A stretch of 64,000 nucleotides of DNA, taken from assembly GCF_019204025.1 (NCBI RefSeq), contig NZ_JAGSPB010000001.1, forward strand, positions 1,240,001 to 1,304,000, given 5' to 3'. The notes beneath the pieces were generated by a model that had not been told where the DNA came from, ran no database searches, and worked only from the letters and a program-made list of their open reading frames with translations. The first letter of the stretch is position 1, and every line of letters starts with the position of its first letter. Below, in pieces: positions 26,348 through 34,825 of this stretch. A program made the translations under genes and the position numbers. Source of the DNA: Erythrobacter ani (lineage in GTDB: Bacteria; Pseudomonadota; Alphaproteobacteria; Sphingomonadales; Sphingomonadaceae).

Positions 26348-28821
26348 AGACAAGCCCCTCGCGATCAGTGCCAAAAGAAGTCCAGGCCTGGTTCGATGCG
26401 CGCGGATGGCGCGTGCGCCGCCACCAGCTCGATATGCTCGCCAAAGCGCGCGAGGGGCGGCATGCGCTGCTCGTCGCCGAAACCGGTGCAGGCAAGACAC
26501 TCGCAGGGTTCCTGCCCACTCTGTGCGACTTCGCACCGTCTTCGGGTAGTCCTCCGCCGGAGGGCCTGCACACGCTGTACGTTTCGCCGCTGAAGGCGCT
26601 CGCGCACGATGTGAAGCGCAATCTGCTCACGCCGATTGACGAGATCGGCCTGCCGATCACGGTTGAAACGCGCAGCGGCGATACGTCGTCCGACCGTAAA
26701 AAGCGCCAGCGCGAAAAGCCGCCCAATGTCTTGCTGACCACGCCTGAAAGCCTTTCACTGCTGTTGTCCTATCCGGAAAGCCTCGCACTGTTCGCGAGCG
26801 TGAAACGGGTTGTGATCGACGAGGTTCATGCTTTTGCCACGGGCAAGCGCGGCGATCTGCTCGCGCTGTCGCTCGCGAGGTTGCAAAAGATAGCGCCCGG
26901 TATGCAGCGGGTCGCGTTGTCGGCCACGCTCGCCAATCCGCTGAGCTTTCAAGAATGGCTTGCCCCGCAACCGGTCGATGGGACCGGTGAAATCCAGGCG
27001 GCGGACCTCGTGCTCGGTGAAAAGGGCGCGGAGCCTGAGGTGGAGATTCTGCTCCCGATCGATGAGCGCGTGCCGTGGGGCGGCCATGCCGGCCGGTGGG
27101 CGGTCGGGCAGCTTTACGAAGCGATCAAGGCCAACCGCACGACGCTTGTCTTTACTAACACGCGCTTTCTCGCCGAGTTCATATTCCAATGTCTGTGGGA
27201 GGAGAACGAGGACCATCTGCCGATCGGCGTCCATCATGGCAGCCTGTCCAAGGAAGCGCGCCGCAAGGTGGAAGATGCGATGGCAGCCGGCGAGCTCCGC
27301 GGGCTGGTCTGCACGGCCAGCCTCGATCTTGGTGTGGATTGGGGCGATATCGATCTCGTCGTGCAGATGGGCGCGCCTAAGGGCTCATCGCGGCTATTGC
27401 AGCGGATCGGGCGTGCGGGGCACCGGCTCGACACCCGCAGCCGCGCTGTGCTGGTGCCTGGCAACCGGTTCGAATTCCTTGAAGCGATGGCCGCCAAAGA
27501 CGCCGTTGATGAAGGCCAGCGCGACGGCGAGGATTTCCGCGCGGGCGGGCTCGATGTACTCGCCCAGCATGTGATGGCGTGCGCCTGCGCCGCGCCTTTC
27601 CATGAGGACGAGCTGCTAGCGGAAATCCGGTCCTCGCTCGCCTACGGATGGCTCCATGATGAGGTGTTCCAGCGCATCCTCGGCTTTGTCGAAAACGGCG
27701 GCTATGCGCTGCGCGCTTACGACAAGTTCAAACGGATCGTCCGTTCCAAGGATGGCATCTGGCGCCTCGCCCATCCGAACCAGGCGCAGCGCCACCGGAT
27801 GAATGCTGGAATAATTGTCGACAGCGAGATGCTGACGGTGCGGTTCAAGAACGGCCGCCAGCTAGGTAAGGTCGAAGAGCGCTTCGCAGCGCAGCTATCG
27901 GCAGGCGACACGTTCTTCTTTTCGGGGATGAGCCTCGAGGTCGAGAAAGTTCAGGACATGGATGTGATCGTGCGCGCGGCGAAGACATCCGCGTCGATCC
28001 CTTCCTATGGGGGGCTAAGGCTGCCGCTCACCACGCATCTGGCGACGCGCGTGCAGGAAATGCTGAACGATCGCGCAGGCTGGGGACGCTTTCCAGACGA
28101 TGTGCGCGAGTGGTTGGAGGTGCAGGATTACCGCAGCCGCTTGCCCGCACCGGGAGAGCTGTTGGTGGAAAGCTTCATCCACGCCCGCAAGCACTATACG
28201 GTGTATTATACATTCGAGGGCTGGAACGCGAACCAGAGCCTGGGAATGCTGATTACGCGGCGGATGGACGATCGCGGATTGATGCCGGGGGGCTTCGTGG
28301 CAAACGATTATTGCCTAGCGGTGTGGGGGCTGAAGCCAGTCGACGATCCCAAACCGCTGCTTTCGCCCGATATCCTGACCCATGAGTTCACCGATTGGGT
28401 GACCGAGAGCCACCTGCTGCGGCGCGCTTTCAGGGAAGTGGCCGTTATCAGCGGTCTGATCGAGCGGCAGCATCCGGGCAAGCGCAAGACCGGCAAGCAG
28501 GTCACGTTTTCGACCGATCTGATCTATGACGTTCTGAAGCGGTACGAGCCGGATCACATCCTGCTCGAAGCGGCATGGGCTGATGCGCGCGCCCGGATGA
28601 CCGACGTGGGCAGGCTGGCGAGCCTGCTCGAACGCTCACAACACGAATTGGTGCATGTCGAGCTGGACCGCGTATCACCGCTTGCCGTTCCCGTGATGAC
28701 GATGATCGGCCGCGAAGCGGTGCCTCAGGGTGCGGTCGATGACGAATTGCTGATCGAGGCCGAGAGCCTCATAGGAGAAGCGATGCGTATCGCGCCGGAA
28801 GAAATGCCGGCAGAGGAATAG
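26344..28821 (+). CDS. Lhr-like DEXH-box helicase (ligase-associated DNA damage response type)
   Basis: An 825-residue SF2 helicase. Walker A ETGAGKT (46-52), motif Ia region TLYVSPLKALAHDV, Walker B DEVH near 159-162 (VVIDEVHAFA), SATLANP motif III, then the second RecA domain with FTNTRFLAEF, ASLDLGVDWGDID and QRIGRAGHR. Lhr winged-helix and C-terminal core follow. Matches the short Lhr family called ligase-associated DNA damage response helicase, which usually sits near an ATP-dependent ligase, an MBL-fold nuclease and PdeM. None of those genes is adjacent here. ATG 26344 has no strong ribosome binding site; GTG 26368 is an alternative. Confidence 0.9.
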   Translation: MKTSPSRSVPKEVQAWFDARGWRVRRHQLDMLAKAREGRHALLVAETGAGKTLAGFLPTLCDFAPSSGSPPPEGLHTLYVSPLKALAHDVKRNLLTPIDEIGLPITVETRSGDTSSDRKKRQREKPPNVLLTTPESLSLLLSYPESLALFASVKRVVIDEVHAFATGKRGDLLALSLARLQKIAPGMQRVALSATLANPLSFQEWLAPQPVDGTGEIQAADLVLGEKGAEPEVEILLPIDERVPWGGHAGRWAVGQLYEAIKANRTTLVFTNTRFLAEFIFQCLWEENEDHLPIGVHHGSLSKEARRKVEDAMAAGELRGLVCTASLDLGVDWGDIDLVVQMGAPKGSSRLLQRIGRAGHRLDTRSRAVLVPGNRFEFLEAMAAKDAVDEGQRDGEDFRAGGLDVLAQHVMACACAAPFHEDELLAEIRSSLAYGWLHDEVFQRILGFVENGGYALRAYDKFKRIVRSKDGIWRLAHPNQAQRHRMNAGIIVDSEMLTVRFKNGRQLGKVEERFAAQLSAGDTFFFSGMSLEVEKVQDMDVIVRAAKTSASIPSYGGLRLPLTTHLATRVQEMLNDRAGWGRFPDDVREWLEVQDYRSRLPAPGELLVESFIHARKHYTVYYTFEGWNANQSLGMLITRRMDDRGLMPGGFVANDYCLAVWGLKPVDDPKPLLSPDILTHEFTDWVTESHLLRRAFREVAVISGLIERQHPGKRKTGKQVTFSTDLIYDVLKRYEPDHILLEAAWADARARMTDVGRLASLLERSQHELVHVELDRVSPLAVPVMTMIGREAVPQGAVDDELLIEAESLIGEAMRIAPEEMPAEE

Positions 28822-28833
28822 CGCCCGGTCTCT

Positions 28834-30588
28834 CTAAAGTCCGAAAGCCTTCATCCCGGCGTCGAGCGCTCCTTCCAGCCCCCGGCGAACCTCCCACTTG
28901 CCCCGGCCAGCGAGCGGCGCCTCCTCAATGATGAGGATGCCGTTGCTTTCTAGCACCTTATCCTTGAACAATTGCTCGTATCCGAAAAGGTAGGGCGCGA
29001 AAGTCTCCGTTCGCGTGACAGAATAGGACAGTTCGGCGCTGAACCCGACAAGTTGATCCTGTCCGAAAATACGGCCCTGCTCGGCGGCTTCGACCCGGAC
29101 TCCGCGGCCGCCTTTCACAATAAGCCTTCCGGGGCCGTGAAACACCATGAAGCGCAGCTGCATCGTTAGCCACGCATTGAGGGAGAACAGTCGCCAATGG
29201 CTCGATATGCGCATCGTCCTGCCCGAAGGCTGGACCACCGCGACCAGCGCGCGCGGATGCAGCACGCAGGATGCGCCGTCTGGCATGTCGATTTCCGTCA
29301 ATTCGGCGAAGGGGTCCTTCACAGCAGAGATAGTGGTCGTGCCCGTGCCACGAATGCGCGTGAGAAAAGTTAGGCCGGTCGCGATGCTGGAAAGGATATG
29401 GCCATAATCGAGCAGCCATCGCGTTGACTTTTCTCCGTCAACCGAGCTGGTCTGGAGGTAATCCTGACGCACCAGAAGCTCTTCACCGCCGGAAAGCGTG
29501 ACAGGGATGGAGACCCGCGACGGCTCTGTCGCGGGTTTGGGCAAGCCGGATGAGCCTGGTACGGCGATACGGATAGCAGCGCGCCGTTCTGCCAGGGGCG
29601 CAATTGCATAATAGAATAGGGCACGGATGAGAAACGGGGTCGCGATAATGCCGATGAGGATGAGGAGCGCATTGCGGGCCTGAAGGGCAAGCTGATATTC
29701 TTGCGCGAGACGGCCGACCTCCTCCTCCCCTTCGTCGAGCGTACTCAGAAGTAACGCTCTAGTCTCGTCGCTTTGGCGCTCAAGCTCTGCCAGGGCTGCT
29801 GTGGCGGCAGCGATGCCCCCGTCCATTGCAGCTTCGCTATTATCGAGCGCCTTCTTTGCATTTCTAAGTGAGTTGTCCAGCGCTTGGCGCGCCGTGCGCG
29901 CTGCATCTCGCGCTCCGCATTGGGTTGTCTTGACGCGCTCTAGTGAGCGACGCTCTGCTTTGCCGCCAGCGAGAAATTTGCCGACGAACCATTTGTCATC
30001 GAATTTCTGCAAGGCATCCGCGGCAGCGTCACATTTTTCCTCCGCATCGTCGAATGTCTGGCGCGCGGTTTTCAATTGGGTGTTGAGACCGTCGATCAGC
30101 GCCTGCGTCGAGACATTTCCGCTGGCGATTGCGATTGACTCGTCGAGAAAATCGATCTGCCGGTTCAGTCTGGTGATCTGGAGCTTGGTAAGGGCTGTCG
30201 CCGCCAAGGCCTCGGCATCGGCCATGGCGATCTGACGGGCTTCTTCGAAACCGGACGGCAGATCGCCTTCCAATCGGCGAAGATTGCTCTTCGCTTCTGT
30301 ACGGGCGGCCTGAAGCTGATCGAGCGTCGCATCGTGGCTGTCGATTGCAAACTGCGTGAGCTCGGCATTCGCCGTTTCCGCTTCGGTTCGCAATGCCTCC
30401 TGGAGTTTGCGCGCTTTCTCGCCGGCTCTCTCGAGTTCGAGTATCCGTTTGTTCGTGTCCGCGATGGCGGCGGTGTCGTCGACCTGATTTTGCGTCCAGA
30501 TCGCATGCGCGACGAGCGCAGCGACGATTAGCGCAAAGAGCAGCGCATTCCGAAAAATCCAGCCGAACAGAGCCTTTAATGCGCGCAT
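28834..30588 (-). CDS. Coiled-coil membrane protein with C-terminal AIM24-like domain
   Basis: A 584-residue protein with N-terminal membrane helix (about 13-31), a long Ala/Glu/Lys-rich coiled coil (about 35-300) with heptad-like segments, a second membrane helix (about 306-328), then a beta-rich domain (about 355-560). The latter resembles the AIM24/TRAP-like fold: MPDGASCVLHPRALVAV, LTMQLRFMVFHGPGRLIVKG and VLESNGILIIEE. The coiled coil would be periplasmic and the last domain cytoplasmic if both helices span. Cys187 and Cys224 lie in the coiled coil. Function unknown. Convergent with the helicase gene, 12 bases apart. Confidence 0.72.
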   Translation of the reverse strand: MRALKALFGWIFRNALLFALIVAALVAHAIWTQNQVDDTAAIADTNKRILELERAGEKARKLQEALRTEAETANAELTQFAIDSHDATLDQLQAARTEAKSNLRRLEGDLPSGFEEARQIAMADAEALAATALTKLQITRLNRQIDFLDESIAIASGNVSTQALIDGLNTQLKTARQTFDDAEEKCDAAADALQKFDDKWFVGKFLAGGKAERRSLERVKTTQCGARDAARTARQALDNSLRNAKKALDNSEAAMDGGIAAATAALAELERQSDETRALLLSTLDEGEEEVGRLAQEYQLALQARNALLILIGIIATPFLIRALFYYAIAPLAERRAAIRIAVPGSSGLPKPATEPSRVSIPVTLSGGEELLVRQDYLQTSSVDGEKSTRWLLDYGHILSSIATGLTFLTRIRGTGTTTISAVKDPFAELTEIDMPDGASCVLHPRALVAVVQPSGRTMRISSHWRLFSLNAWLTMQLRFMVFHGPGRLIVKGGRGVRVEAAEQGRIFGQDQLVGFSAELSYSVTRTETFAPYLFGYEQLFKDKVLESNGILIIEEAPLAGRGKWEVRRGLEGALDAGMKAFGL

Positions 30589-30751
30589 GAAGCCTCCCGC
30601 GAGCTACCTTTCCGCGAACGGATGAAGCTGTCCAGCCCGACTGGTTAAGCGAAGCGGCCGGGGCGATCAGCCAAGTCGGCAGATATGATGGCGCGCCGGC
30701 CCGGCCACCTGCGCTTGAACGCGCGTTACCCGAATGAGAAACGCCCGAACG

Positions 30752-30778
30752 AAAAAGGGCGGACCTGCAGGCCCGCCC
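30752..30778 (-). terminator. Rho-independent terminator after the exbD genes
   Basis: On the minus strand a 9-bp stem with one G-T pair (30757-30778) around loop TGCA is followed by TTTTT (30752-30756). It lies 27 bases past the stop of the last exbD and would end the tonB-exbB-exbD-exbD transcript. Confidence 0.85.
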
Positions 30779-30804
30779 CTTGTATCGTTATCATGTCGGT
30801 CGGG

Positions 30805-31257
30805 TTAACCGCCCGCACCCGGACCGCCGCTTCCGAAGACGCGGTACTTCTCGTTGCCGACGAAACCGAACTTGGTAACGCCCGAAGTCTTGATGATCTG
30901 CAGCACCTTGGCCGAAAGGTCATAACTCGCCAGCGCTTCAGGTTCGAACTGCAATTCCGGCTCGACGGCCATCGCAGTCGAATCGCGCAGCAGCGTGACC
31001 AGGGTTCCCTGCGTAATCGTCTCGCCATTCCAGAGGATCTGGTCGGCGGACGTCAGAACCAGCTTGTTCTTGATCGGATCAATATCCGGCGGCGGGTTGT
31101 TCGCATTGTCCTGCGGCAAATCAATATCGACCGAATGGGTCGCCACCGGAATGGTGATGATGAACATGATGAGCAGCACGAGCAAAACGTCGATCAGCGG
31201 CGTCATGTTCATGTCGAGCATCGGCTCGCCGTCTAGCTGGCCTCCTGCCATACCCAT
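30805..31257 (-). CDS. exbD: ExbD/TolR family biopolymer transport protein (second copy)
   Basis: A 150-residue single-pass inner-membrane protein. After a short cytoplasmic N-terminus the helix begins MNMTPLIDVLLVLLIMF, with the essential channel Asp in LIDVLL, followed by a periplasmic domain ending in a Gly-rich tail (GSGGPGAGG). Works with ExbB as the proton channel that energises TonB. Last gene of tonB-exbB-exbD-exbD; 53 bases from the upstream exbD. Confidence 0.92.
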   Translation of the reverse strand: MGMAGGQLDGEPMLDMNMTPLIDVLLVLLIMFIITIPVATHSVDIDLPQDNANNPPPDIDPIKNKLVLTSADQILWNGETITQGTLVTLLRDSTAMAVEPELQFEPEALASYDLSAKVLQIIKTSGVTKFGFVGNEKYRVFGSGGPGAGG

Positions 31258-31310
31258 GATTCTTACTCCTTAACTATCTACCCAGCGCATTCGCCGGATG
31301 AATTGCGCAA

Positions 31311-31838
31311 TCAGATGCCAGGTTCGACCGGGTTCGAAATGAAGCCCACGATCGGATAGCCGGCTGCTTGCACGTTGTAGATCGCACCCGCGACGCAGCG
31401 CCACGGCGCATTTGTATCACCGCGAATGTGAACCTGCGGGATACGCTCGGGATCTTCCATGATCGCCTCGGGGCCGCCAGCTGCCTGAACGATGTTGTCG
31501 AGGCGCGTGAACGAACGATCGTAAAGCTCTTCGGACGTCACCGGGGTGATGTTGTTGAAGTAAACCCGGCATTCGCCGCCGCGCGATGCGCCTTCGAAGC
31601 CCGGCTCACCGGCGCTACGTCCGGCGGCATCGGTCGTGCTGACCGTAAGCAGGAGGTTTTCGACCTTGTTCTTCGATTCCACCGATTCAAAGACCGGAAT
31701 TTCGAGTTTCTCGATCGTCTGGATCGCGACCGGGACCGCGATCAGGAAGATAATCAGAAGCACGAGCATCACATCCACCAATGGGGTGGTGTTGATGTCG
31801 GACATCGGGGTCTCCCCGCCTCCCATCGAAATCGCCAT
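31311..31838 (-). CDS. exbD: ExbD/TolR family biopolymer transport protein (first copy)
   Basis: A 175-residue ExbD with helix [19 protein letters not shown] (channel Asp in LVDVML). Its periplasmic domain is longer than that of the neighbouring copy and has two cysteines (GGECRVYF and PWRCVAGA) that could form a disulfide. Sequence differs clearly from the 150-residue copy, so the two are old paralogues rather than a recent duplication. Third gene of the unit. Confidence 0.92.
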   Translation of the reverse strand: MAISMGGGETPMSDINTTPLVDVMLVLLIIFLIAVPVAIQTIEKLEIPVFESVESKNKVENLLLTVSTTDAAGRSAGEPGFEGASRGGECRVYFNNITPVTSEELYDRSFTRLDNIVQAAGGPEAIMEDPERIPQVHIRGDTNAPWRCVAGAIYNVQAAGYPIVGFISNPVEPGI

Positions 31839-31928
31839 TGCCTAATTCCTATCCCTTTTAAAATTCAGTCGCCGTTTGGGAGCGGAGGGAGCGAGGACCA
31901 GCCTCGTCCCCCACCGCTTCTCCCGGAA

Positions 31929-32720
31929 TTACGACTTGGTTGGCGGGGTGCGGACACCGCCCGAGGTCGTTGCGGGCTTCGGAGCGACCTTCGGCTTGCT
32001 CGCGGCGCTGGCAGCGACGGTAGGCTTAACCGCGCCGTTGGAGCCGATGTAGGCAACGATGTCGTTCGAGAAATCGGTCATCAGCGCGTTGATGCGGCGG
32101 TTGCGCGACTGCAGCCAGTTAAAGGCAAGCACGGCAGGCACAGCGACGAGCAGACCGATGGCGGTCATAATGAGCGCCTCACCAACCGGACCAGCAACCT
32201 TGTCGATCGAGGCCGAACCTTCAATGCCGATGTTGATCAGAGCGCGGTAAATACCGATAACCGTCCCGAGCAAACCGATGAACGGTGCGGTTGCACCGAC
32301 CGATGCGAGGAACGACAGGCCGCCCGAAAGGCTCTGGTTGATCGTGTCCTGCGAGTGAGCGAGCTCTTCTTCGACGAAGTGGATTTCGTTGCCGGCGCCT
32401 TCCATCTTGGAGTGATGCTCCTGCGCGGTGACGGCATCGTCAGCGAGCTGGCGCCATGCGCTGTTTTTCTCGAGCTTGGTCGCGCCTTCTTTCAGCGTCG
32501 GCGCGCGCCAGTACGAGCTCTTCACGGCTTTGTACTGCTTCATCACCTTGTTCTGTTCGAACAGCTTGGTGAAGAGGATGTAGAACGATCCGACCGACAT
32601 GATGACCATCACGCCGAGGATCGACCAGGCGACTGGGCCGCCTTCTTCCATGGCTTTCCAGAAGCCGAATTCGTTGACCGGCGCGTCAGTCGCTGCAGCC
32701 GTAAGAGTATAAAGGTTCAT
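31929..32720 (-). CDS. exbB: ExbB/MotA/TolQ proton channel family protein
   Basis: A 263-residue protein with three membrane helices: WSILGVMVIMSVGSFYILF (about 29-48), one near 125-150 (SFLASVGATAPFIGLLGTV) and one near 170-195 (ALIMTAIGLLVAVPAVLAF). The family signature GLLGTVIGIYRALINIG follows the second helix. C-terminus ends in an Ala/Lys/Pro tail. Forms the proton channel with the ExbD proteins encoded downstream. 72 bases after tonB. Confidence 0.94.
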   Translation of the reverse strand: MNLYTLTAAATDAPVNEFGFWKAMEEGGPVAWSILGVMVIMSVGSFYILFTKLFEQNKVMKQYKAVKSSYWRAPTLKEGATKLEKNSAWRQLADDAVTAQEHHSKMEGAGNEIHFVEEELAHSQDTINQSLSGGLSFLASVGATAPFIGLLGTVIGIYRALINIGIEGSASIDKVAGPVGEALIMTAIGLLVAVPAVLAFNWLQSRNRRINALMTDFSNDIVAYIGSNGAVKPTVAASAASKPKVAPKPATTSGGVRTPPTKS

Positions 32721-32792
32721 TGCGAGTATTCCTCTTGAAAATTTCGTCTCATTTTATGTGCCCGGCCAACCAGGCACACCCGAAAAGCGTCA

Positions 32793-33458
32793 TCAGTTCA
32801 AACGATAGGTTATCCGTGTCGAATAGCTGCCCGTCGTCGGATTGCCGGCATCGTTCAGAGCCGGGTTGAACCGAGCATACCGTTCCATCCCGCGGCAAGC
32901 CGCATCGTCCAGGATGCTGGACCCGCTTGACGCGGTGACCGAGCAACCGGTGGCACGTCCATCGGCAGTCACGGTAACGCGGACGCCGACCGTGCCCTCG
33001 ACCTCTTCGCGCAGTGCACGCGAGGGATAGTTTTCCTGAATCCGGGCTGCCCAGCGACGTTCCCCGCGCGTGGTCGGACCACGGGCCAAGGAAGGCGGAG
33101 GCGGCGCCGGGGGCGCTACCGGGGCAGGTGGCGGAATAAGCAGGGCCGGCGGAGCTGGCGGCGGAATCTCAGACTGCGTCTGGATCTGCGGCGGAGCCGG
33201 CGCGATGCTAATTGGAGGCGGCGGCGCCACAGGTGGCGGCGGTGCGGTCACTTCCTCAGGCGGAGGTGGCGGCTCGTCCGGCTCTTCAGGGGGTGGGGGC
33301 TCCTCAATGTCGACCGTGGTAACGCGCTCTACGACCTCTTTAACGGCCGAAATGGCCAGGCCGGAGATGAGCAGATACCCGATCAGCACATGGATCAACG
33401 CCACGATGATAATGGAAACTACCTTGTTCCCACTCATTTGTTGGTCAGCGTAGGCCAT
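32793..33458 (-). CDS. tonB: Energy transducer TonB
   Basis: A 221-residue protein. N-terminal membrane helix (about 12-36, VVSIIIVALIHVLIGYLLIS), a long Pro/Glu periplasmic linker (about 50-135) and a C-terminal TonB domain (about 140-221) with NYPSRALREEVEGTVGVRVT and GRATGCSVTASSGSSILDDA. Two cysteines in the C-terminal domain may pair. First gene of the tonB-exbB-exbD-exbD operon; it energises TonB-dependent outer-membrane receptors, none of which is in the window. Confidence 0.95.
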   Translation of the reverse strand: MAYADQQMSGNKVVSIIIVALIHVLIGYLLISGLAISAVKEVVERVTTVDIEEPPPPEEPDEPPPPPEEVTAPPPPVAPPPPISIAPAPPQIQTQSEIPPPAPPALLIPPPAPVAPPAPPPPSLARGPTTRGERRWAARIQENYPSRALREEVEGTVGVRVTVTADGRATGCSVTASSGSSILDDAACRGMERYARFNPALNDAGNPTTGSYSTRITYRLN

Positions 33459-33827
33459 CCAGTCGCTTTCTCTCCATCACTCAGGCCGGTGGACATACCG
33501 GCGCAATTCTCGCGTCAGGTCCGAATCAGATGTTTCCGAATCGGACCGCCAAGACGCGAATCCCAGAATATTAAACCTCACGGGAAGGTCGCTGGTTCCC
33601 AAACAATGGCCAGTCTCCGCCCTGCAAGACACCAAACATATACCATATGAACGGCGTGTACGCTCGCATGGTCGATGTCCCCAATTGCCGTGCGAGCGGA
33701 GATGGCTTTAACGGTCAACCCCTAGGCAATCAAACGCTTTATCGGTTCAGCGGCGATTCACCGCGCTTCCCCTCCGATGACAAAGTGTGCGAATAATGCC
33801 GCCCGGCTGGCGTAGGATTTCTTGACC
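33459..33827 (+). other. Intergenic region between tonB and a secreted hypothetical
   Basis: A 369-base divergent gap with no plausible gene. It must carry the tonB promoter on the minus strand and that of the 33828 gene on the plus strand. The one notable structure is a TCCGAATC direct repeat near the tonB side. No clear Fur, RirA or sigma-70 site was recognised. Confidence 0.6.
33520..33545. promoter_or_regulatory. Candidate operator upstream of tonB
   Basis: TCCGAATC occurs at 33520-33527 and again at 33535-33542, a 15-base period; the second copy extends into the perfect palindrome TCCGA-A-TCGGA (33535-33545). It lies about 60-90 bases upstream of the tonB start codon. Repeat structure is seen directly; a regulatory role is a guess. 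Confidence 0.35.
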
Positions 33828-34727
33828 ATGACCATCATTAACCGATATTTAAGGACTGAATTCAAAGGGCTAGGCGCGCTCGCGGCTTCCGTCATGCTCT
33901 CTGCGGGCGGTGCAGCAACGGCAGTTGCACAAGATGCATCGATGTCCGCCACAAATCTGACCGAAATGGCCACCTACGCCGATATGGTCGATCTGGCAGA
34001 GCGCAGCGACCTGGTGATCCGCGCCGAGATTCGACGGCAGAACGAGGTGAGCGCCGAGCGTGCGCCTGGATTGCAGCCCGGATTTGCGCGTCTTTATATC
34101 GAGGCGGACACGCTCGCGTTGATCGCGGGCGACACCGCCATAGGCGAGTCGCTGGTCTACCTCGTCGATGTTCCGCGCGACGCGAAGGGCAAGGCACCCA
34201 GGCTCAAGAAGCAGGAAGTCATCCTGTTCGCCAATGCGCTGCCGGGTCGACCGGCGACCAAGCGGGGCCGGGAAATACAGCTGACCGCGGAAAACGCACA
34301 GCTCGAATATTCGCCGGCGTTCGAAGCGCGCTTGCGCCCGGTTCTGGCCTCGCTCGCCCAAGCGGACACGCCGCCGGTGATCGACGGTATTGCCGATGCG
34401 CTCGCGGTGCGAGGCACGCTGACCGGAGAATCGGAAACTCAGATTTTTCTCGACACGCAGGACAATTCACCCGTCTCGCTGACAGTGCTGCGCCGTCCGG
34501 GCCAGACCCCGGTATGGGGTGTGTCTTGGGGTGAGATCATCGATGCTGCTGCTCGATCTCCGGAGCCTCAAACCCTGCGTTGGTACCGGCTTGCCTGCTC
34601 GCTCCCGGCGGAACTTCCCAGCAGCGCGAACCTGGCCCGCGATCCTGCGGCACGCAGGCTTGCGGCGGAAGATTACGCGTTCGTGATGGACCAGCTCGGC
34701 AGATGCGACCGCGCCATTACCGATTGA
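33828..34727 (+). CDS. Secreted hypothetical protein
   Basis: About 299 residues with an N-terminal signal peptide (LGALAASVMLSAGGAATAVA, cleavage near AVAQ). ATG 33828 has AGGA about 11 bases upstream; a TTG at 33822 is also in frame. The mature part is mixed alpha/beta with no motif I recognise: DMVDLAERSDLVIRAEI near the start, IFLDTQDNSPVSLTVLRRPG near the middle and two late cysteines (LACSLPAEL, GRCDRAITD). It lies just upstream of hom on the same strand with 98 bases between. Confidence 0.7.
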   Translation: MTIINRYLRTEFKGLGALAASVMLSAGGAATAVAQDASMSATNLTEMATYADMVDLAERSDLVIRAEIRRQNEVSAERAPGLQPGFARLYIEADTLALIAGDTAIGESLVYLVDVPRDAKGKAPRLKKQEVILFANALPGRPATKRGREIQLTAENAQLEYSPAFEARLRPVLASLAQADTPPVIDGIADALAVRGTLTGESETQIFLDTQDNSPVSLTVLRRPGQTPVWGVSWGEIIDAAARSPEPQTLRWYRLACSLPAELPSSANLARDPAARRLAAEDYAFVMDQLGRCDRAITD

Positions 34728-34825
34728 TGCGCAACGTGCGTCGTCAGCAAACGGCCGCTCCAGCTTGACCACACCTCTGCTTGGTTTAAGCGCGCTTTAT
34801 TGCATCGCAGCATTGGAGCGCTTTC

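Noticed and set aside
31368-32738. 456-codon plus-strand frame across exbD-exbB
   Set aside because: Antisense shadow of membrane protein genes; His/Arg/Asp-rich composition is typical of reversed hydrophobic codons.
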